A stretch of 64,000 nucleotides of DNA. It comes from AP-15 sp963788085 (GTDB lineage Bacteria > Pseudomonadota > Alphaproteobacteria > ATCC43930 > CGMCC-115725). The stretch lies in the NCBI GenBank assembly GCA_963788085.1, contig CAWBFS010000048.1, forward strand, positions 1-64,000. Direction: 5' to 3'. The translations under genes were made by a program, and so were the position numbers. Below the pieces are notes generated by a model. It saw only the letters and a list, made by a program, of their open reading frames with translations. It was not told where the DNA came from and did no database searches. This document shows, one piece after another, positions 44,255 through 54,460 of the stretch. Position 1 is the first letter of the stretch. Each line of letters opens with the position of its first letter.

Positions 44255-46030
44255 TTACGATAGCCTGGCAAAGCTGAACGATGAAAGTCGATCCGGATAC
44301 GCCCCTCGAACTGCCTGATCAGATATTCGAGAGTAAGAATCCGCGCGGTTTGTGCCGGATCGGTGACCCGGTCGAGCTGGAACAACTCGGTCATTACTTG
44401 GACACCGCCTGGCAACACGGCGTCGCGATATTCCTGTCGCAGATAGTCCGGCCATTCCGCGGGGCGCCGCACCCGGTTTTTGACGCGGTAAGCAAAGCGC
44501 CGCAGCCAAGGGGGACGCAAATAGGTGGCATAGTCGGTCAGTCGGCGCGCCAGCGGCGGCGGTCCGCTGAAATCGTGGCCATAACCCGACTGATACGAGG
44601 CAAGCCGCGGGTCGGCCCGGCGGATCAGCTCTGCTTCATACGCGCCGTGATTTTTCCAGGCGATCGGAATGACGCTGGCATGTTCGGTCACCGCCGGCTC
44701 GAGAAACGGCAGCGCTACATAACCGTAAGAATTGTTGATGTTGTTGATCCGCCCGTCCCAGGCCCGGCAACGGAAATAATGATAAAGCCACTCGACCAGG
44801 GCGCGCGGCAGGGAAGGCTGGGGACAGCCGATCAGTGTTTCGATCTTACCTTCGAGCTGACGGAAATAGTCTTCCTGGTCAAAGGCGGCGGTACAGGTCT
44901 CCGGATCGAACTGACTGTAAAAGGACCAGAGGATCTCACGCGGGGCGTATGTGCGGTCGAGCAAATAAAAGAAGTTGCGCCAGATCTCGCCCCCGCCGCC
45001 ATTGAGCGCCACGGCATTGCCGTTCACTCGGCTGGCGCGCTGCGTGCGTTCGGCTCCGTTCGTAAAAATGCCGCTCCAGGTATATCCGTCGGACGCGAGA
45101 AAATTGTCGTAAGCGACGGCCCGGAACTCATCCGGGGTGAAGGCCAGCTGCTTGTCCTTGTCGACGATTTCGAGAGCAAAACCTTCTCCCTCGGCGATGG
45201 CGCGCGCCAGCTCGACATCCTTGTCGCCCGGCGGACCATACACGTAGACCCGCGGGCTGATGCCGTGACGCCGCAGCCATGCCAAGATGAGTCTGCAAAT
45301 CGTAGCCGCCCGAAAGAGCGCAGGTCACGCGTTCGCCGAAACTAGCCGCGACCGCCGCGAAATACCGGTCGAGCAGCCGCATGCTTTGCTCGATCGTCGC
45401 CTCGAACGGCTCGGCGGAGACTGTCGCCGGCGTAACGAGCCGGCGGGGCAGGATTTCCAGGCGATCTTTGCCCACCGCGATCGCCGCGTTTACCGGTGCG
45501 AGCAACACCTCGTCAAACACGGTGGCATCGCCGGACACCACGCCGTCGAAGACATACTCGCAAGCGGCTTGAGTGCCCAATGTCACCCGGTCGAGGACCG
45601 AAGCTATTGCCAGGAACGAGGACGACGCGACGCGTCGTGCCGCGTCGTGAAAAACGAGAAAGCCGCCGAAGCCGTCCGGGAGGATTTCGGTCTCGCCGTC
45701 CTTGTGCAAGATCACTGCGTAATGGCCGAGCGCCTTGTCGCGCGGTGTGGATCGTCCATGGCAGTCGCGATAAAAGGCGGCCGCGGCCGCCTCGCCGATC
45801 ATATCGTCGTAGATCAGCGTGCCGCACGTGCAGACAAAATCACCATTGGGAAATTGCCGGAGCGTCGGCTCGCTGGCTTGCCGTTTGGGATAAATCGCCA
45901 GCAGAAAATTTTCGCCCTGCAGCAGACGAGGAGCGGGCATCCCCATGCGGGCAAGTGCCGCGAGCGCGGCGGCCTGTTCCAGCGAGCGGTCCTCGCCAGG
46001 AGCTGTATGTAGCAGAACAAAGCCGCCCAT
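44242..46030 (-). CDS. Asparagine-synthase-like protein without glutaminase Cys2 (one-base frameshift)
   Basis: The N-terminus reads MGGFVLLHTAPGEDRSLEQA, so there is no Cys at position 2. The Ntn-like domain is present in a divergent form (FLLAIYPKRQASEPTLRQFP; GDFVCTCGTLIYDDMIGEAA). The synthetase-type P-loop is in VTCALSGGYD, after which the frame breaks near 45286. The continuation RLILAWLRRHGISPRVYVYG is one base out of phase, then NGNAVALNGGGGEIWRNFFY. It may use free ammonia or another nitrogen donor, or adenylate a sugar acid without a glutaminase step. Proteins of this kind occur in exopolysaccharide loci. The gap to the glycosyltransferase upstream is 18 bases. Confidence 0.75.
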
Positions 46031-46048
46031 TCGCCGGCGTGTTCCCCC

Positions 46049-47332
46049 TCAGGGTGCTCGGCCGAGGGAGAAAATTCGCGAATAAGCAGAAAACATTCGT
46101 TCCTGCGAGAATTCTGTAACCACTCGCCGACGATTGGCGCATCCGAGGGCTCGGCGCCTTTCGGGATCACATAGCAGGCGGGTGAGCGCCCCGGCAAAGG
46201 CCATGGCATCATCGCGGTCAACGATGAACTCTCGGTTATCCTCGCACACGATCTTCTTCACATCTCCGACATTGACCGCTGCAATGGCGCGGCTCGCCGC
46301 CATTGCCTCCAGCAATGCATTCGGCATCTGCTCTGTATCGGACGACAGGGCAAAGATGTCAAACGTGCCAAGAACCGCCTCGGGGACAACCTGCCCGGTG
46401 AAGATGACGCGGTCGGCAATGCCGAGCTCCACCGCCAGCCGTTCGAGCGAGGCCCGCTGGCCCCCGTCGCCCGCAATGATCAGACGTAAGGGATGCGGGA
46501 GTTTGAGCATGGTAAAAACGCGGAGCAGACGCCCGATATTCTTTTCCAAACGCAACGGAGCGACTGTGCCGATGACGATTTCGCCTGGCCGGCGGGTGAA
46601 GCCGGGCACGCCGTCAGAAACCGGGGCGGCGAAACGCGCGGTATCGACACCGTTTGGAACATAGACGACGCGCGAAACAGGCAGTCGCCAAACGCGGTGT
46701 GCCAAATCCTCGAGTTGGCGCGAGGGAACGACGACGAGTTCGCAGCGGGCGAGTGCCCATCGCCGAAACAGCACCCGGCGCGGAATCTGCAAATCCGCCT
46801 CGCCTAGGCTGAATCCGGCTTCCAGATGCAGATGCCTGGAAACCGGCGAGAACCGGCTGGCTGCCGCCCATTCGATCGCCCCCCAATTATAGGTAAGCAG
46901 GAGATCCGGTCGCAGGCGGCGGAGCGCAAGAGCGCTACCCACCAGGTTGTGCAGTATACCCCGCTTGACACCTCGGACCGGCAAGACCGCGACGTCGAGA
47001 TCGCCGGCAACTCCCTCCGCGGCGTCGAAATTGTTATCCAAGGCGATGACCGTGTGGCGGAATTGCTTGCCAAGATGATTGATTATGCGAACCATGCGCA
47101 GTGGTACGCCGCCGATCCCAAAACTCGGGAATACGTGCAAGACGTGCTCGCAACGTAGGGAGGAACCGGCGGTGCTGACCGCTTTGGTAAGTATCTTTAT
47201 GGTGGAAATTCGGGTTTGGCCGCGGTGCGATTCGGGCAACGTCTGATAAATTCGCTGCTGAGGGGGAATGTTTAACTCCTTTACGCATGATGCAGCAAGT
47301 TTGCGACGTGAGTAGGGCTCGGCATGTGGCAT
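46049..47332 (-). CDS. GT4-family glycosyltransferase, exopolysaccharide type
   Basis: A GT-B fold protein. The N-terminal domain starts at about HVLHVFPSFGIGGVPLRMVR, and the C-terminal donor-binding domain has EIVIGTVAPLRLEKNIGRLL, LIIAGDGGQRASLERLAVEL and SSDTEQMPNALLEAMAASRA (the E-x7-E region). It resembles sugar transferases of exosortase-A loci. The first 50 residues of the longest frame look unlike the family, and no start with a good ribosome site is visible nearer HVLH, so the N-terminus is uncertain. It is first in a three-gene operon with the two synthase-like genes and divergent from the deacetylase at 47474. Confidence 0.82.
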   Translation of the reverse strand: MPHAEPYSRRKLAASCVKELNIPPQQRIYQTLPESHRGQTRISTIKILTKAVSTAGSSLRCEHVLHVFPSFGIGGVPLRMVRIINHLGKQFRHTVIALDNNFDAAEGVAGDLDVAVLPVRGVKRGILHNLVGSALALRRLRPDLLLTYNWGAIEWAAASRFSPVSRHLHLEAGFSLGEADLQIPRRVLFRRWALARCELVVVPSRQLEDLAHRVWRLPVSRVVYVPNGVDTARFAAPVSDGVPGFTRRPGEIVIGTVAPLRLEKNIGRLLRVFTMLKLPHPLRLIIAGDGGQRASLERLAVELGIADRVIFTGQVVPEAVLGTFDIFALSSDTEQMPNALLEAMAASRAIAAVNVGDVKKIVCEDNREFIVDRDDAMAFAGALTRLLCDPERRRALGCANRRRVVTEFSQERMFSAYSRIFSLGRAP

Positions 47333-47473
47333 AGTTGAGGCTGCAGTGTTATCGCTCGGTTACCATCGTGGGTTTTTTCGTAACCCCCGGCGCTTCCGCC
47401 GATGTTGCGCCGCCCGGACCCGGAACTGCCGCAGTCGGAGCAGCCGCAAGCTGCTGAACCATACTGTTGAGGC

Positions 47474-48530
47474 ATGCTCGACCCTAATACCTGGAGGACG
47501 ATCCACTGGCCGGCCGAGCAGACGCCGATGCTGGTCGTCGTGGTCGATACCGAAGCCGAGTTCGACTGGGAGGCGGCCCGGCCGCGCCGGGCAAGGGGCG
47601 TTACCTCGGTCAAATACCAGGATCGTGCGCAACGGATCTTCGAGAGATATGACGTGCGGCCGACCTTCGTCCTCGATTTTCCGGTCAGCAGCACGCCCGA
47701 AGCCTTCGAGTTCATTCGCGACCTGCATCGCTCCGGCGCCTGCGAGATCGGCGCCCACCTGCAGCCTTGGGACAATCCGCCGCTGGTCGAGCAGATTACT
47801 GATGAGAACTCCTATCCCGGCAACCTGCCATTCGAGCTCGAACGGGAAAAGCTCATCCACCTGACGCACAGCATCCAAACCAATATCGGAGTGCGCCCGC
47901 GCATTTACAAAGCGGGCCGATACGGCGTCGGGCAAGCGACTGCGGGTATCCTCGCCGAGCTCGGCTACGAAATCGACGTAAGCGTTGTTCCCGGCACCAA
48001 TCTCAGCCTGCAAATTCGGTCCCGACTTCACGCATTGCCGCGCCAGCCCCTACTGGTTCGGCAAGAACCCGGAGCTGCTCGAAATCCCGCTTTCAATCGG
48101 CTACACCGGGCTGCTCGCCGGCACCGGAAATTTCGCCTATACCTTGACGATGAACGAGCGCTTGAAGGCGCTACACGTGCCGGGCATCCTGGCGCGGCTC
48201 GGCCTAGTCGAGCGCATCACTTTGACACCGGAAGGAATTTCTTTCGAGGAGCAGCGTCGGCTCACCCGCGCCTTGCTGCGCAAAGGTCATCGCGTGTTTA
48301 GCTTCGCCTATCACAGTCCCTCACTGGCGCCGGGTAACACGCCTTATGTGCGCACCGAGGCCGATCTTCGCGGTTTCCTGAACCGGATCGAGCAGTATCT
48401 AGATTTTTTCTTCGAGGAGGTCGGCGGTCGGGCGGCCACGCCGATCGAAGTCAAGGCACTCGCTGAACAATTAAGCGAGCCAACAGTCGTCAGCCCAGAA
48501 CGCGTTCGCAGAGCCGGTAGGGCGAGATAG
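47474..48530 (+). CDS. Polysaccharide deacetylase-like protein, WalW-type (one-base frameshift)
   Basis: The N-terminus reads TPMLVVVVDTEAEFDWEAAR (metal Asp-type motif near residue 25), then VRPTFVLDFPVSSTPEAFEF and GACEIGAHLQPWDNPPLVEQ (His and Trp of the NodB fold). The frame breaks near 48012, after PGTNLSL; the continuation KFGPDFTHCRASPYWFGKNP and EIPLSIGYTGLLAGTGNFAY is one base out of phase and runs to a stop at 48530. Repaired, it has about 352 residues. The family removes acetyl or related groups from cell-surface glycans. Divergent from the GT4 operon. Confidence 0.72.
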
Positions 48531-48604
48531 CAGCGCTGCAGAAGCAATATTCACCAAACACGAATTTCAGCCGGCGGGAGTCGCCCGTCAATTCCTGAGG
48601 GGCT

Positions 48605-49639
48605 TCACCAGAGGCGGCCCGCCGCCTGTTCGCAATAGCGTCGAATAGTCCGTCCCAGCGGGGAGCGGAGGCAGCCGGGTGCAACATCGCCGACAATGAT
48701 CGTTAAATCGAGCTCTCTGAAAGTCGCAGACACGTATTTATCCCTGTTCGTTCCCAGAAATCGGCAAAGCCGGACAAGCCGATGATCGTGCAGGCGCATG
48801 ACCTTTTGCGGTTGCTCGGGCGATCGGCGGCTAACCAGCTCGAAACTGTGTAGCAAAAGAGTTACTACGCGCCACCCGCGGCTCCAGGCGTCGTTGAGGA
48901 TGTGCTCGAACTCGCCGCTCGAGCAGGCGCAGAGCTGTGCCGGTCTGATGCGGTTCAACCCATCGCGGAACCATGTAATCGGTACTTCGACAATGCCTTC
49001 GAGAAAAACCGGGTGAGAAAGCTCAGGGTCGGAAGGTAGCCGGCAGACGCCGCTGAGGTGCGGCGCGAAATAACTGGAGTCGATCGCGATGCCGCTGCGC
49101 CGGGCGGCGCGCAGAGTGGCCGCGCTCGCCCCCGCATTGCCGGCGCGCAGCGCGGCAATCGGGTCGGCCCCTGCGCGCGATAGGTTTTCCAGTCCACGAT
49201 CGATCAGTCGAACCTGATCGCCCTCCGAGAAATCGGACATATTCCGGCCGTAGCGGTCGCCGAGCAGTGGGCGCTGATAATAGGACAGCCATTCGGTGTG
49301 AATATGAAGCCCGACCTCATGCCCGCGGTCTTGGACGAGGCCCACCACCTCCGAGAGCAAATCGAGCCCGAGTACCCCTGCGCTCAGGGCTTCGAGAAAT
49401 ACCACGGCCCTGAGGCCGTGCCGCTCGATGACATCGAGCTGGTAGCGCAACCCGCGCTCGCCGAGCTCGGTGATGCCGTAAAGATCGCGGTCCGCTGCAA
49501 AACGTCCGCAATCCCGCTGCCAGTCGGAAGTGTGCGGGGCAATTTCGGCATCGATGCTTATGATGACCGATGTCCGCTCCGCGGTCGCCGGCAACCGCGA
49601 GTGTCCGCTCGGCAAAGCCAGACCGCAGACCTGCACCAT
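48605..49639 (-). CDS. Polysaccharide deacetylase-like (NodB-fold) protein
   Basis: 344 residues, intact. The catalytic-type motif is SVIISIDAEIAPHTSDWQRD near residue 25 (Asp in place of the TFDDG motif), with HEVGLHIHTEWLSYYQRPLL near 115, whose His pair could bind metal, and ALRAGNAGASAATLRAARRS near 165. This resembles the deacetylase-like proteins that sit beside glycosyltransferases in glycan loci. The similarity to the gene at 47474 is in fold only. It is convergent with 47474 (75-base gap). Start at ATG 49639 is the first in a good frame. Confidence 0.7.
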   Translation of the reverse strand: MVQVCGLALPSGHSRLPATAERTSVIISIDAEIAPHTSDWQRDCGRFAADRDLYGITELGERGLRYQLDVIERHGLRAVVFLEALSAGVLGLDLLSEVVGLVQDRGHEVGLHIHTEWLSYYQRPLLGDRYGRNMSDFSEGDQVRLIDRGLENLSRAGADPIAALRAGNAGASAATLRAARRSGIAIDSSYFAPHLSGVCRLPSDPELSHPVFLEGIVEVPITWFRDGLNRIRPAQLCACSSGEFEHILNDAWSRGWRVVTLLLHSFELVSRRSPEQPQKVMRLHDHRLVRLCRFLGTNRDKYVSATFRELDLTIIVGDVAPGCLRSPLGRTIRRYCEQAAGRLW

Positions 49640-50003
49640 CCAGAGACTCGGCGAGCGTGGTCCGTATCACCAATCCTGACCTCGCTCAAAGGGAGAGAAC
49701 ATCGGCTTGCCTGGTATAAACTGTGCTACATTACATAACAGAAATTCCAATTACAGCGGTTTCTCGGCACATCGACCGCGCTGGCCGGAAAACCGCGGAC
49801 GGGATCCGCGGTAACAGCCGGCCATGGCCAGTTTGGGCGCAAAAGCCTTCAGATCCAGTTCTCTCTCCGCCTTCGTTCGGGATTGGATGATCTCGAAGGT
49901 TTGGTCCGATTTATCTCGGCGAGCGTACAAACGAGAACTTTAACGGAGCGATCCGATGTTTTAACAACCGGATTAGGAAGCCATCGCTGGCTCGGGTGGT
50001 GCG
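49640..50003. other. Intergenic region, nothing recognised
   Basis: About 364 bases between the divergent deacetylase-like gene and the methyltransferase. It holds short open frames only, with no clear promoter motif, repeat or RNA gene. The middle is less GC-rich (tacattacataacagaaatt near 49728), which fits a promoter region. Confidence 0.5.
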
Positions 50004-50753
50004 ATGAGCAGATGGATTTCTCAGCTCGGATACGCATGGCGTCGACACGGGCCGAGCGGCTTCCTCAAGCTGGCCATCGATAATGTCCTTTATCATGTGA
50101 GTCGCCGCGCGGCTCGCGTGGGCAGGCGGCCACAGCTCGACCCATTCGACGAAAAGTACGGCACGGACACGGGCGGTATTCGCGAAATCCGTACCCTCTA
50201 CGCCGCGAGATTACCCAGTGCCTGCTATGCGGTGCGCTACGGACCGAGCGGCGAGGAAGGCGTGCGTGCATCGCTAGAAAGGCTCAATATGGACCCCAGC
50301 GATTTCACCTTCATCGATTTCGGGTCAGGCAAGGGCAGGATGCTGCTGATCGCAGGGGGCCTTCCATTCAGGGCAGTCATCGGGATCGAGTTTTCACGAG
50401 AGCTTCACGAAACAGCTGTTCAGAACATCTCAAGATTTCCGCCACATCTGATTAACGCCGGCTCAGTTGCCAGCCGCTGCGAAGACGCGGTTTCGTTCCC
50501 GCTGCCTTCGTCAAATCTCGTGTGCTATTTCCATAATCCGTTCGGACCACCGGTCCTGTCGAAGGTCGTCGCACGATTGGAGGCGCATCGCGACAGCGGC
50601 TACCGCATCTTGGTTATCTACCTCGATCCGAGGCATCGAGAAATCTTCGAGCGGACAGGCAAATTCGCGATTTTCGACGAAACGCCAAGCACACTCGTTC
50701 TGACTACTACACCAACCGTAGCGCCCTGGCCGCGCGAACCCGCTCGGGGGTGA
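50004..50753 (+). CDS. Class I SAM-dependent methyltransferase
   Basis: 249 residues with motif I FTFIDFGSGKGRMLLIAGGL near residue 95, followed by VIGIEFSRELHETAVQNISR (acidic residue for the SAM ribose) and VCYFHNPFGPPVLSKVV (motif IV region). The first 60 residues are basic and resemble the small-molecule methyltransferases found near glycan genes. The substrate is unknown. It stands between the deacetylase-like gene and the phasin, with no operon partner. Confidence 0.8.
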   Translation: MSRWISQLGYAWRRHGPSGFLKLAIDNVLYHVSRRAARVGRRPQLDPFDEKYGTDTGGIREIRTLYAARLPSACYAVRYGPSGEEGVRASLERLNMDPSDFTFIDFGSGKGRMLLIAGGLPFRAVIGIEFSRELHETAVQNISRFPPHLINAGSVASRCEDAVSFPLPSSNLVCYFHNPFGPPVLSKVVARLEAHRDSGYRILVIYLDPRHREIFERTGKFAIFDETPSTLVLTTTPTVAPWPREPARG

Positions 50754-50775
50754 AGTATAGATCAGCGGGCTGAAA

Positions 50776-51259
50776 CTAGCTTCGCGGCCGCTCGGTGCCG
50801 GCCGCCTTCAGTTCTTGCAGGGGGCGGGTCGCCATGCGGCTCGCCAACTCGGCTATTCTGACGCTCTGATCGAGAAATGCCTGCATGTTCTCGCGCAGCA
50901 GCTTGGCTTGCACCTCCAATATCTCGGTGAAAGTTCGGGCCCGCAGCAGCGCCTGGCTCGCTTCGGAGGTATGCCGCATCACCTCCTCGGCGTAGCGCGC
51001 CCATGCCGCCGTGATCTCTTGCGTGCAGCTCGGCAACTGCTGAGCCCGACCGCTGGGCGGCGCTCGCGGCGGCTGTCGAAGCATCGGCCGCTTGCCGCAC
51101 CCCTTGCTGGCCGAGTTCGCCAAGGCGTTCGGCTTGCCGTTGGGCGGCCTGTGCTGGGGCGGCTTGGCTGCCGGCTCCCCGATTTCGGTCGTCCGCTGTG
51201 GCCTGTGATCCCGCTTGTTTCGACTCTGCCATGCCAACCTCCGTGGCGGTTTGTGCCAC
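50776..51259 (-). CDS. Phasin family protein (one frameshift)
   Basis: The N-terminal half (MAESKQAGSQATADDRNRGA; AERLGELGQQGVRQAADAS) and the C-terminal half (TQEITAAWARYAEEVMRHTS, EASQALLRARTFTEILEVQA, KLLRENMQAFLDQSVRIAEL) are in two frames that join near 51025. Together they give the long amphipathic helices of the Phasin_2 family, which coat polyhydroxyalkanoate granules. The closing TRPLQELKAAGTERP is usual. PHA synthase genes are not in the window. It is convergent with the methyltransferase by 23 bases. Confidence 0.75.
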
Positions 51260-51409
51260 TAACGCCGGTAGCAGCCACGGCGCTCCGCTCGGTTAAGTTT
51301 TTCTTGTGAAAGAGCAGGCAGCATTTGCGGCTTCGCAAAAACGGTGGATGTCGGCAAGCGCTTCTGCCAAGGTCGACTACGTCCGTCCCGTGGGCCACGA
51401 GGAACTCGC

Positions 51410-52825
51410 ATGATTTACCCCGTCATTCTGTCCGGCGGCTCGGGTACACGGCTCTGGCCGATGTCGCGCACGCTCTACCCGAAGCAGCTGCTGAGCCTCC
51501 TCGGCCACGACAGCCTCTTGCAGCAGACGGTTCGCCGGGTTGCTGACCGGCAGGGTTTCGCCGCGCCCTTGCTGGTCGCCAATGAAGAGCATCGGTTCAT
51601 CATCGCCGAGCAACTGCGCGAGATCGCGGTCGTGCCGCGCGCGCTCCTGCTCGAGCCGGTCGGCCGCAACACGGCCCCCGCCGCCTGCATCGCTGCCTTG
51701 GCATTGACCGAAACGGAACCCGACCCGCTGATGCTGGTCATGCCCTCCGATCACACGATCGGCGATCTCGCCGCGTTTGCCGGCGCCATCGAGCGCGCGG
51801 CCGCCGCGGCGGACGCCGGTGCGCTGGTCAGCTTTGGCATAGCGCCGCAGCGCGCCGAGACCGGCTATGGCTATATCCGGCGCGGCGGCGAACTGGACGG
51901 GGCCGAAGGCGTCTTTGCGGTCGCCGAATTTGTCGAGAAGCCCGGCCCGGAACAGGCGGAGGCCTATCTCGCCTCCGGCGAGCATTCGTGGAACAGCGGG
52001 ATCTTCTTATTTCCCGCAAGGGTCTATCTCGACGAGCTGGAGCGGCTGCGGCCCGATATGGTCGCCGCCTGCCGCGACGCATTGGCGACCGCGCAGCGCG
52101 ACAGCGACTTTGTCCGCCTCGGCCGAGAGGCCTTTGCCGCCTGCGACAGCAACTCGATCGACTACGCGGTCATGGAGCACACGCGGCGCGCCGCCGTCGT
52201 CCCGGTCAGCATGGGGTGGAGCGATGTCGGCTCCTGGGATGCGCTTTGGGAGATGGGCGCCAAGGACCAGCACGGCAATTCGATCGAGGGCAATGTCGTC
52301 GCCGAAGAGGCCCGCAATTGCTACTTGCGGTCCGAGGCCGGGCTCCTGGCGGCGATCGGCATCGAGGATCTGGTCGTGGTCGCAACCGCCGACGCGGTCA
52401 TGGTAGCGCCGCGCAACCGCACGCAGGACGTCAAGAAGCTCGTCGCGCGGCTGATCAAAGACCGCCGCGACGAAGCCGATGCGCTGCCGACCGTGCACCG
52501 CCCGTGGGGTACCTTCACTTCGCTGCACAATGGCCATCGCGTGCAGGTCAAGCACATCATGGTCAAGCCGGGCGGCAAGCTGTCGCTGCAGATGCACCAT
52601 CATCGCGCCGAGCATTGGGTCGTCGTCCAGGGCACCGCCAAGATCCGCCGCGGCGACCAGGAGATGATGCTGTCCGAGGACCAATCGACCTATATCCCGA
52701 TCGGCACCGCGCATCGGCTCGAAAACCCGGGCAAGATCCCGCTGCATCTGATCGAGGTGCAGTCCGGGAGCTATCTCGGCGAGGACGACATCATCCGGTT
52801 AGAGGACAGCTACGGCAGAAGCTAG
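51410..52825 (+). CDS. manC: Mannose-1-phosphate guanylyltransferase / mannose-6-phosphate isomerase
   Basis: 471 residues, intact. The N-terminal nucleotidyltransferase has VILSGGSGTRLWPMSRTLYP and KQLLSLLGHDSLLQQTV, then LLEPVGRNTAPAACIAALAL and the sugar-binding NSGIFLFPARVYLDELERLR. The C-terminal cupin-type isomerase domain has PWGTFTSLHNGHRVQVKHIM and LSLQMHHHRAEHWVVVQGTA. It makes GDP-mannose, a building block for exopolysaccharide and fits the glycan genes around it. ATG 51410 follows GGAACTC. Confidence 0.94.
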   Translation: MIYPVILSGGSGTRLWPMSRTLYPKQLLSLLGHDSLLQQTVRRVADRQGFAAPLLVANEEHRFIIAEQLREIAVVPRALLLEPVGRNTAPAACIAALALTETEPDPLMLVMPSDHTIGDLAAFAGAIERAAAAADAGALVSFGIAPQRAETGYGYIRRGGELDGAEGVFAVAEFVEKPGPEQAEAYLASGEHSWNSGIFLFPARVYLDELERLRPDMVAACRDALATAQRDSDFVRLGREAFAACDSNSIDYAVMEHTRRAAVVPVSMGWSDVGSWDALWEMGAKDQHGNSIEGNVVAEEARNCYLRSEAGLLAAIGIEDLVVVATADAVMVAPRNRTQDVKKLVARLIKDRRDEADALPTVHRPWGTFTSLHNGHRVQVKHIMVKPGGKLSLQMHHHRAEHWVVVQGTAKIRRGDQEMMLSEDQSTYIPIGTAHRLENPGKIPLHLIEVQSGSYLGEDDIIRLEDSYGRS

Positions 52826-52994
52826 CCCGGGGCCCGGGGCCTTGGCCGTTGCCTGGTCGGCAACAATATAGGTGATCGTATTGGTCGTCTTGTCCAAGAG
52901 AGCGGTTACCGCTGGTTCCATAGCAGCTGGAGCCTTCGCCTTCGCTGCCCGCCGCACTAGAACAAACGAGTATCCTTCCTATTCTAATACCCGT

Positions 52995-54251
52995 TTATCG
53001 GACGGTGGGTTCCTTGAATGCGGTATTGTGTTTGGGGAACCACTCGTAGCCCTTGAGCATGTATTGCCAATACAGGGTTGGCAGGAAGCTCACCTTGATC
53101 CACCAACCTAGCCAGCGCTCCTTGCCGGGATCGAGGACGGGCAGGGTCGGAGTGACTTTGCCGCCGTAGATGAACTCGGCGATGATCGCCTTGCCGTTGG
53201 CGGTGGTCAGCGGGCACGAGGCATAACCGTCATAGCCGCCGTCGATCGCTTGACCGTTCATTAACCTCAGAATGTTCCGCACCACCACGGGCGCCTGCTT
53301 GCGCACGGCGGCGGCGGTCTTCGAATTGGGCGTCGTGGTGACGTCGCCGAGTGCGAATACATTGGCGTGGCGCACGTGCTGCATCGAGTTCTGGTTGACT
53401 TCAACCCAGCCAGCGGCGTTGGCGAGCGGGCTCGAACTGATGTCCTCGGGCGGGCTTTGCGGCGGCGAGACATGCAGCATGTCGTACGGCACGCTGATCC
53501 GCTGACCCTGGTCGTCGCCGCCGACGACCTCGAAAACCGCAGTCTTGGCCTTGGCGTCAACGGCGACGAGGTTGTGCTGGTAGTGCACTTTGACGCCGTA
53601 GCGCTCGGCAACCTTGGCACACTCGCGGGCGAAAAACGGTACGCCGAAAATTACCGGCGCGTGGACGAAATACTCGAGATCGACGTTGGCTCGGATGCCC
53701 CCGCGCTGCAGATGGTCGGCAGTGAGATAGACGATCTTCTGCGGCGCGCCCGGACACTTGAACGGCAGCGGCGGCTGAGTGAATACCGCCTTGCTTCCGG
53801 GCTTGAGTGCCTTGATGCACTCCCAAGTGTAGCTGACATGATCTGGCGAATAGTTGCTGCACACGCCATCACGGCCAAGCGCCTCGGCGAGGCCATCGAT
53901 CTTGGCCCAATCGAGCTTCACGCCGGTGCAGACCACCAGATAGTCATAGGTGACCCCCTCGCCGGTGGACAGTTCGACCTTGTTGTTCGCGGGATCGAAC
54001 TTGTGCGCGGCGGCCTTGATGCGCTTGACGCCCGACGGCACCAGGCTGTCGGTCGGCCGATGCGTGCGCGCGAGATCGTAGAGCCCGGCCCCGACGAGCG
54101 TGAATGCCGGCTGGTAGTAGTGCGTGTCACTCGGCTCGACGATTGCGATGTCGATTCCGCCCGGCCCGTGGCGCTTCAAGCTTGCCGCCACGGTAATTCC
54201 GGCGGTGCCGCCGCCGACGATCAACACTTTATGGTGCGTGGTCCCGGCCAT
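52995..54251 (-). CDS. sqr: Sulfide:quinone oxidoreductase
   Basis: 418 residues, intact. FAD binding is at KVLIVGGGTAGITVAASLKR, with TYDYLVVCTGVKLDWAKIDG and NVFALGDVTTTPNSKTAAAV further on. Candidate redox Cys residues lie in VVCTGVKL, PFKCPGAPQKIVYL and DGYASCPLTTANGK. The last matches the eukaryote-like/type II SQR pattern. No hydrophobic signal is present; a C-terminal amphipathic part (WWIKVSFLPTLYWQYMLKG) would hold the protein at the membrane. It oxidises sulfide to polysulfide or persulfide and reduces quinone. AGGGGAG lies upstream of ATG 54251. No sulfur-dioxygenase partner is adjacent. Confidence 0.9.
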   Translation of the reverse strand: MAGTTHHKVLIVGGGTAGITVAASLKRHGPGGIDIAIVEPSDTHYYQPAFTLVGAGLYDLARTHRPTDSLVPSGVKRIKAAAHKFDPANNKVELSTGEGVTYDYLVVCTGVKLDWAKIDGLAEALGRDGVCSNYSPDHVSYTWECIKALKPGSKAVFTQPPLPFKCPGAPQKIVYLTADHLQRGGIRANVDLEYFVHAPVIFGVPFFARECAKVAERYGVKVHYQHNLVAVDAKAKTAVFEVVGGDDQGQRISVPYDMLHVSPPQSPPEDISSSPLANAAGWVEVNQNSMQHVRHANVFALGDVTTTPNSKTAAAVRKQAPVVVRNILRLMNGQAIDGGYDGYASCPLTTANGKAIIAEFIYGGKVTPTLPVLDPGKERWLGWWIKVSFLPTLYWQYMLKGYEWFPKHNTAFKEPTVR

Positions 54252-54460
54252 GATGGCTCCCCTGTCGAGCTGACCCACCCGCTTTGGCCCTGGGCATTCG
54301 CTCGCTGAACACCGGATCCCGCAGTGGAGCGGCGGCCACCGGCAGATCGGCACCCTCGCGCACGTAGCGCCGGTACAGCTCGATCCATTAAAACCGACAT
54401 TCCCCGGATTCCCAGAGTCGTGGCGCGATTTTGGCCAATTTTCGGCCTCCGTGGAAGAGG

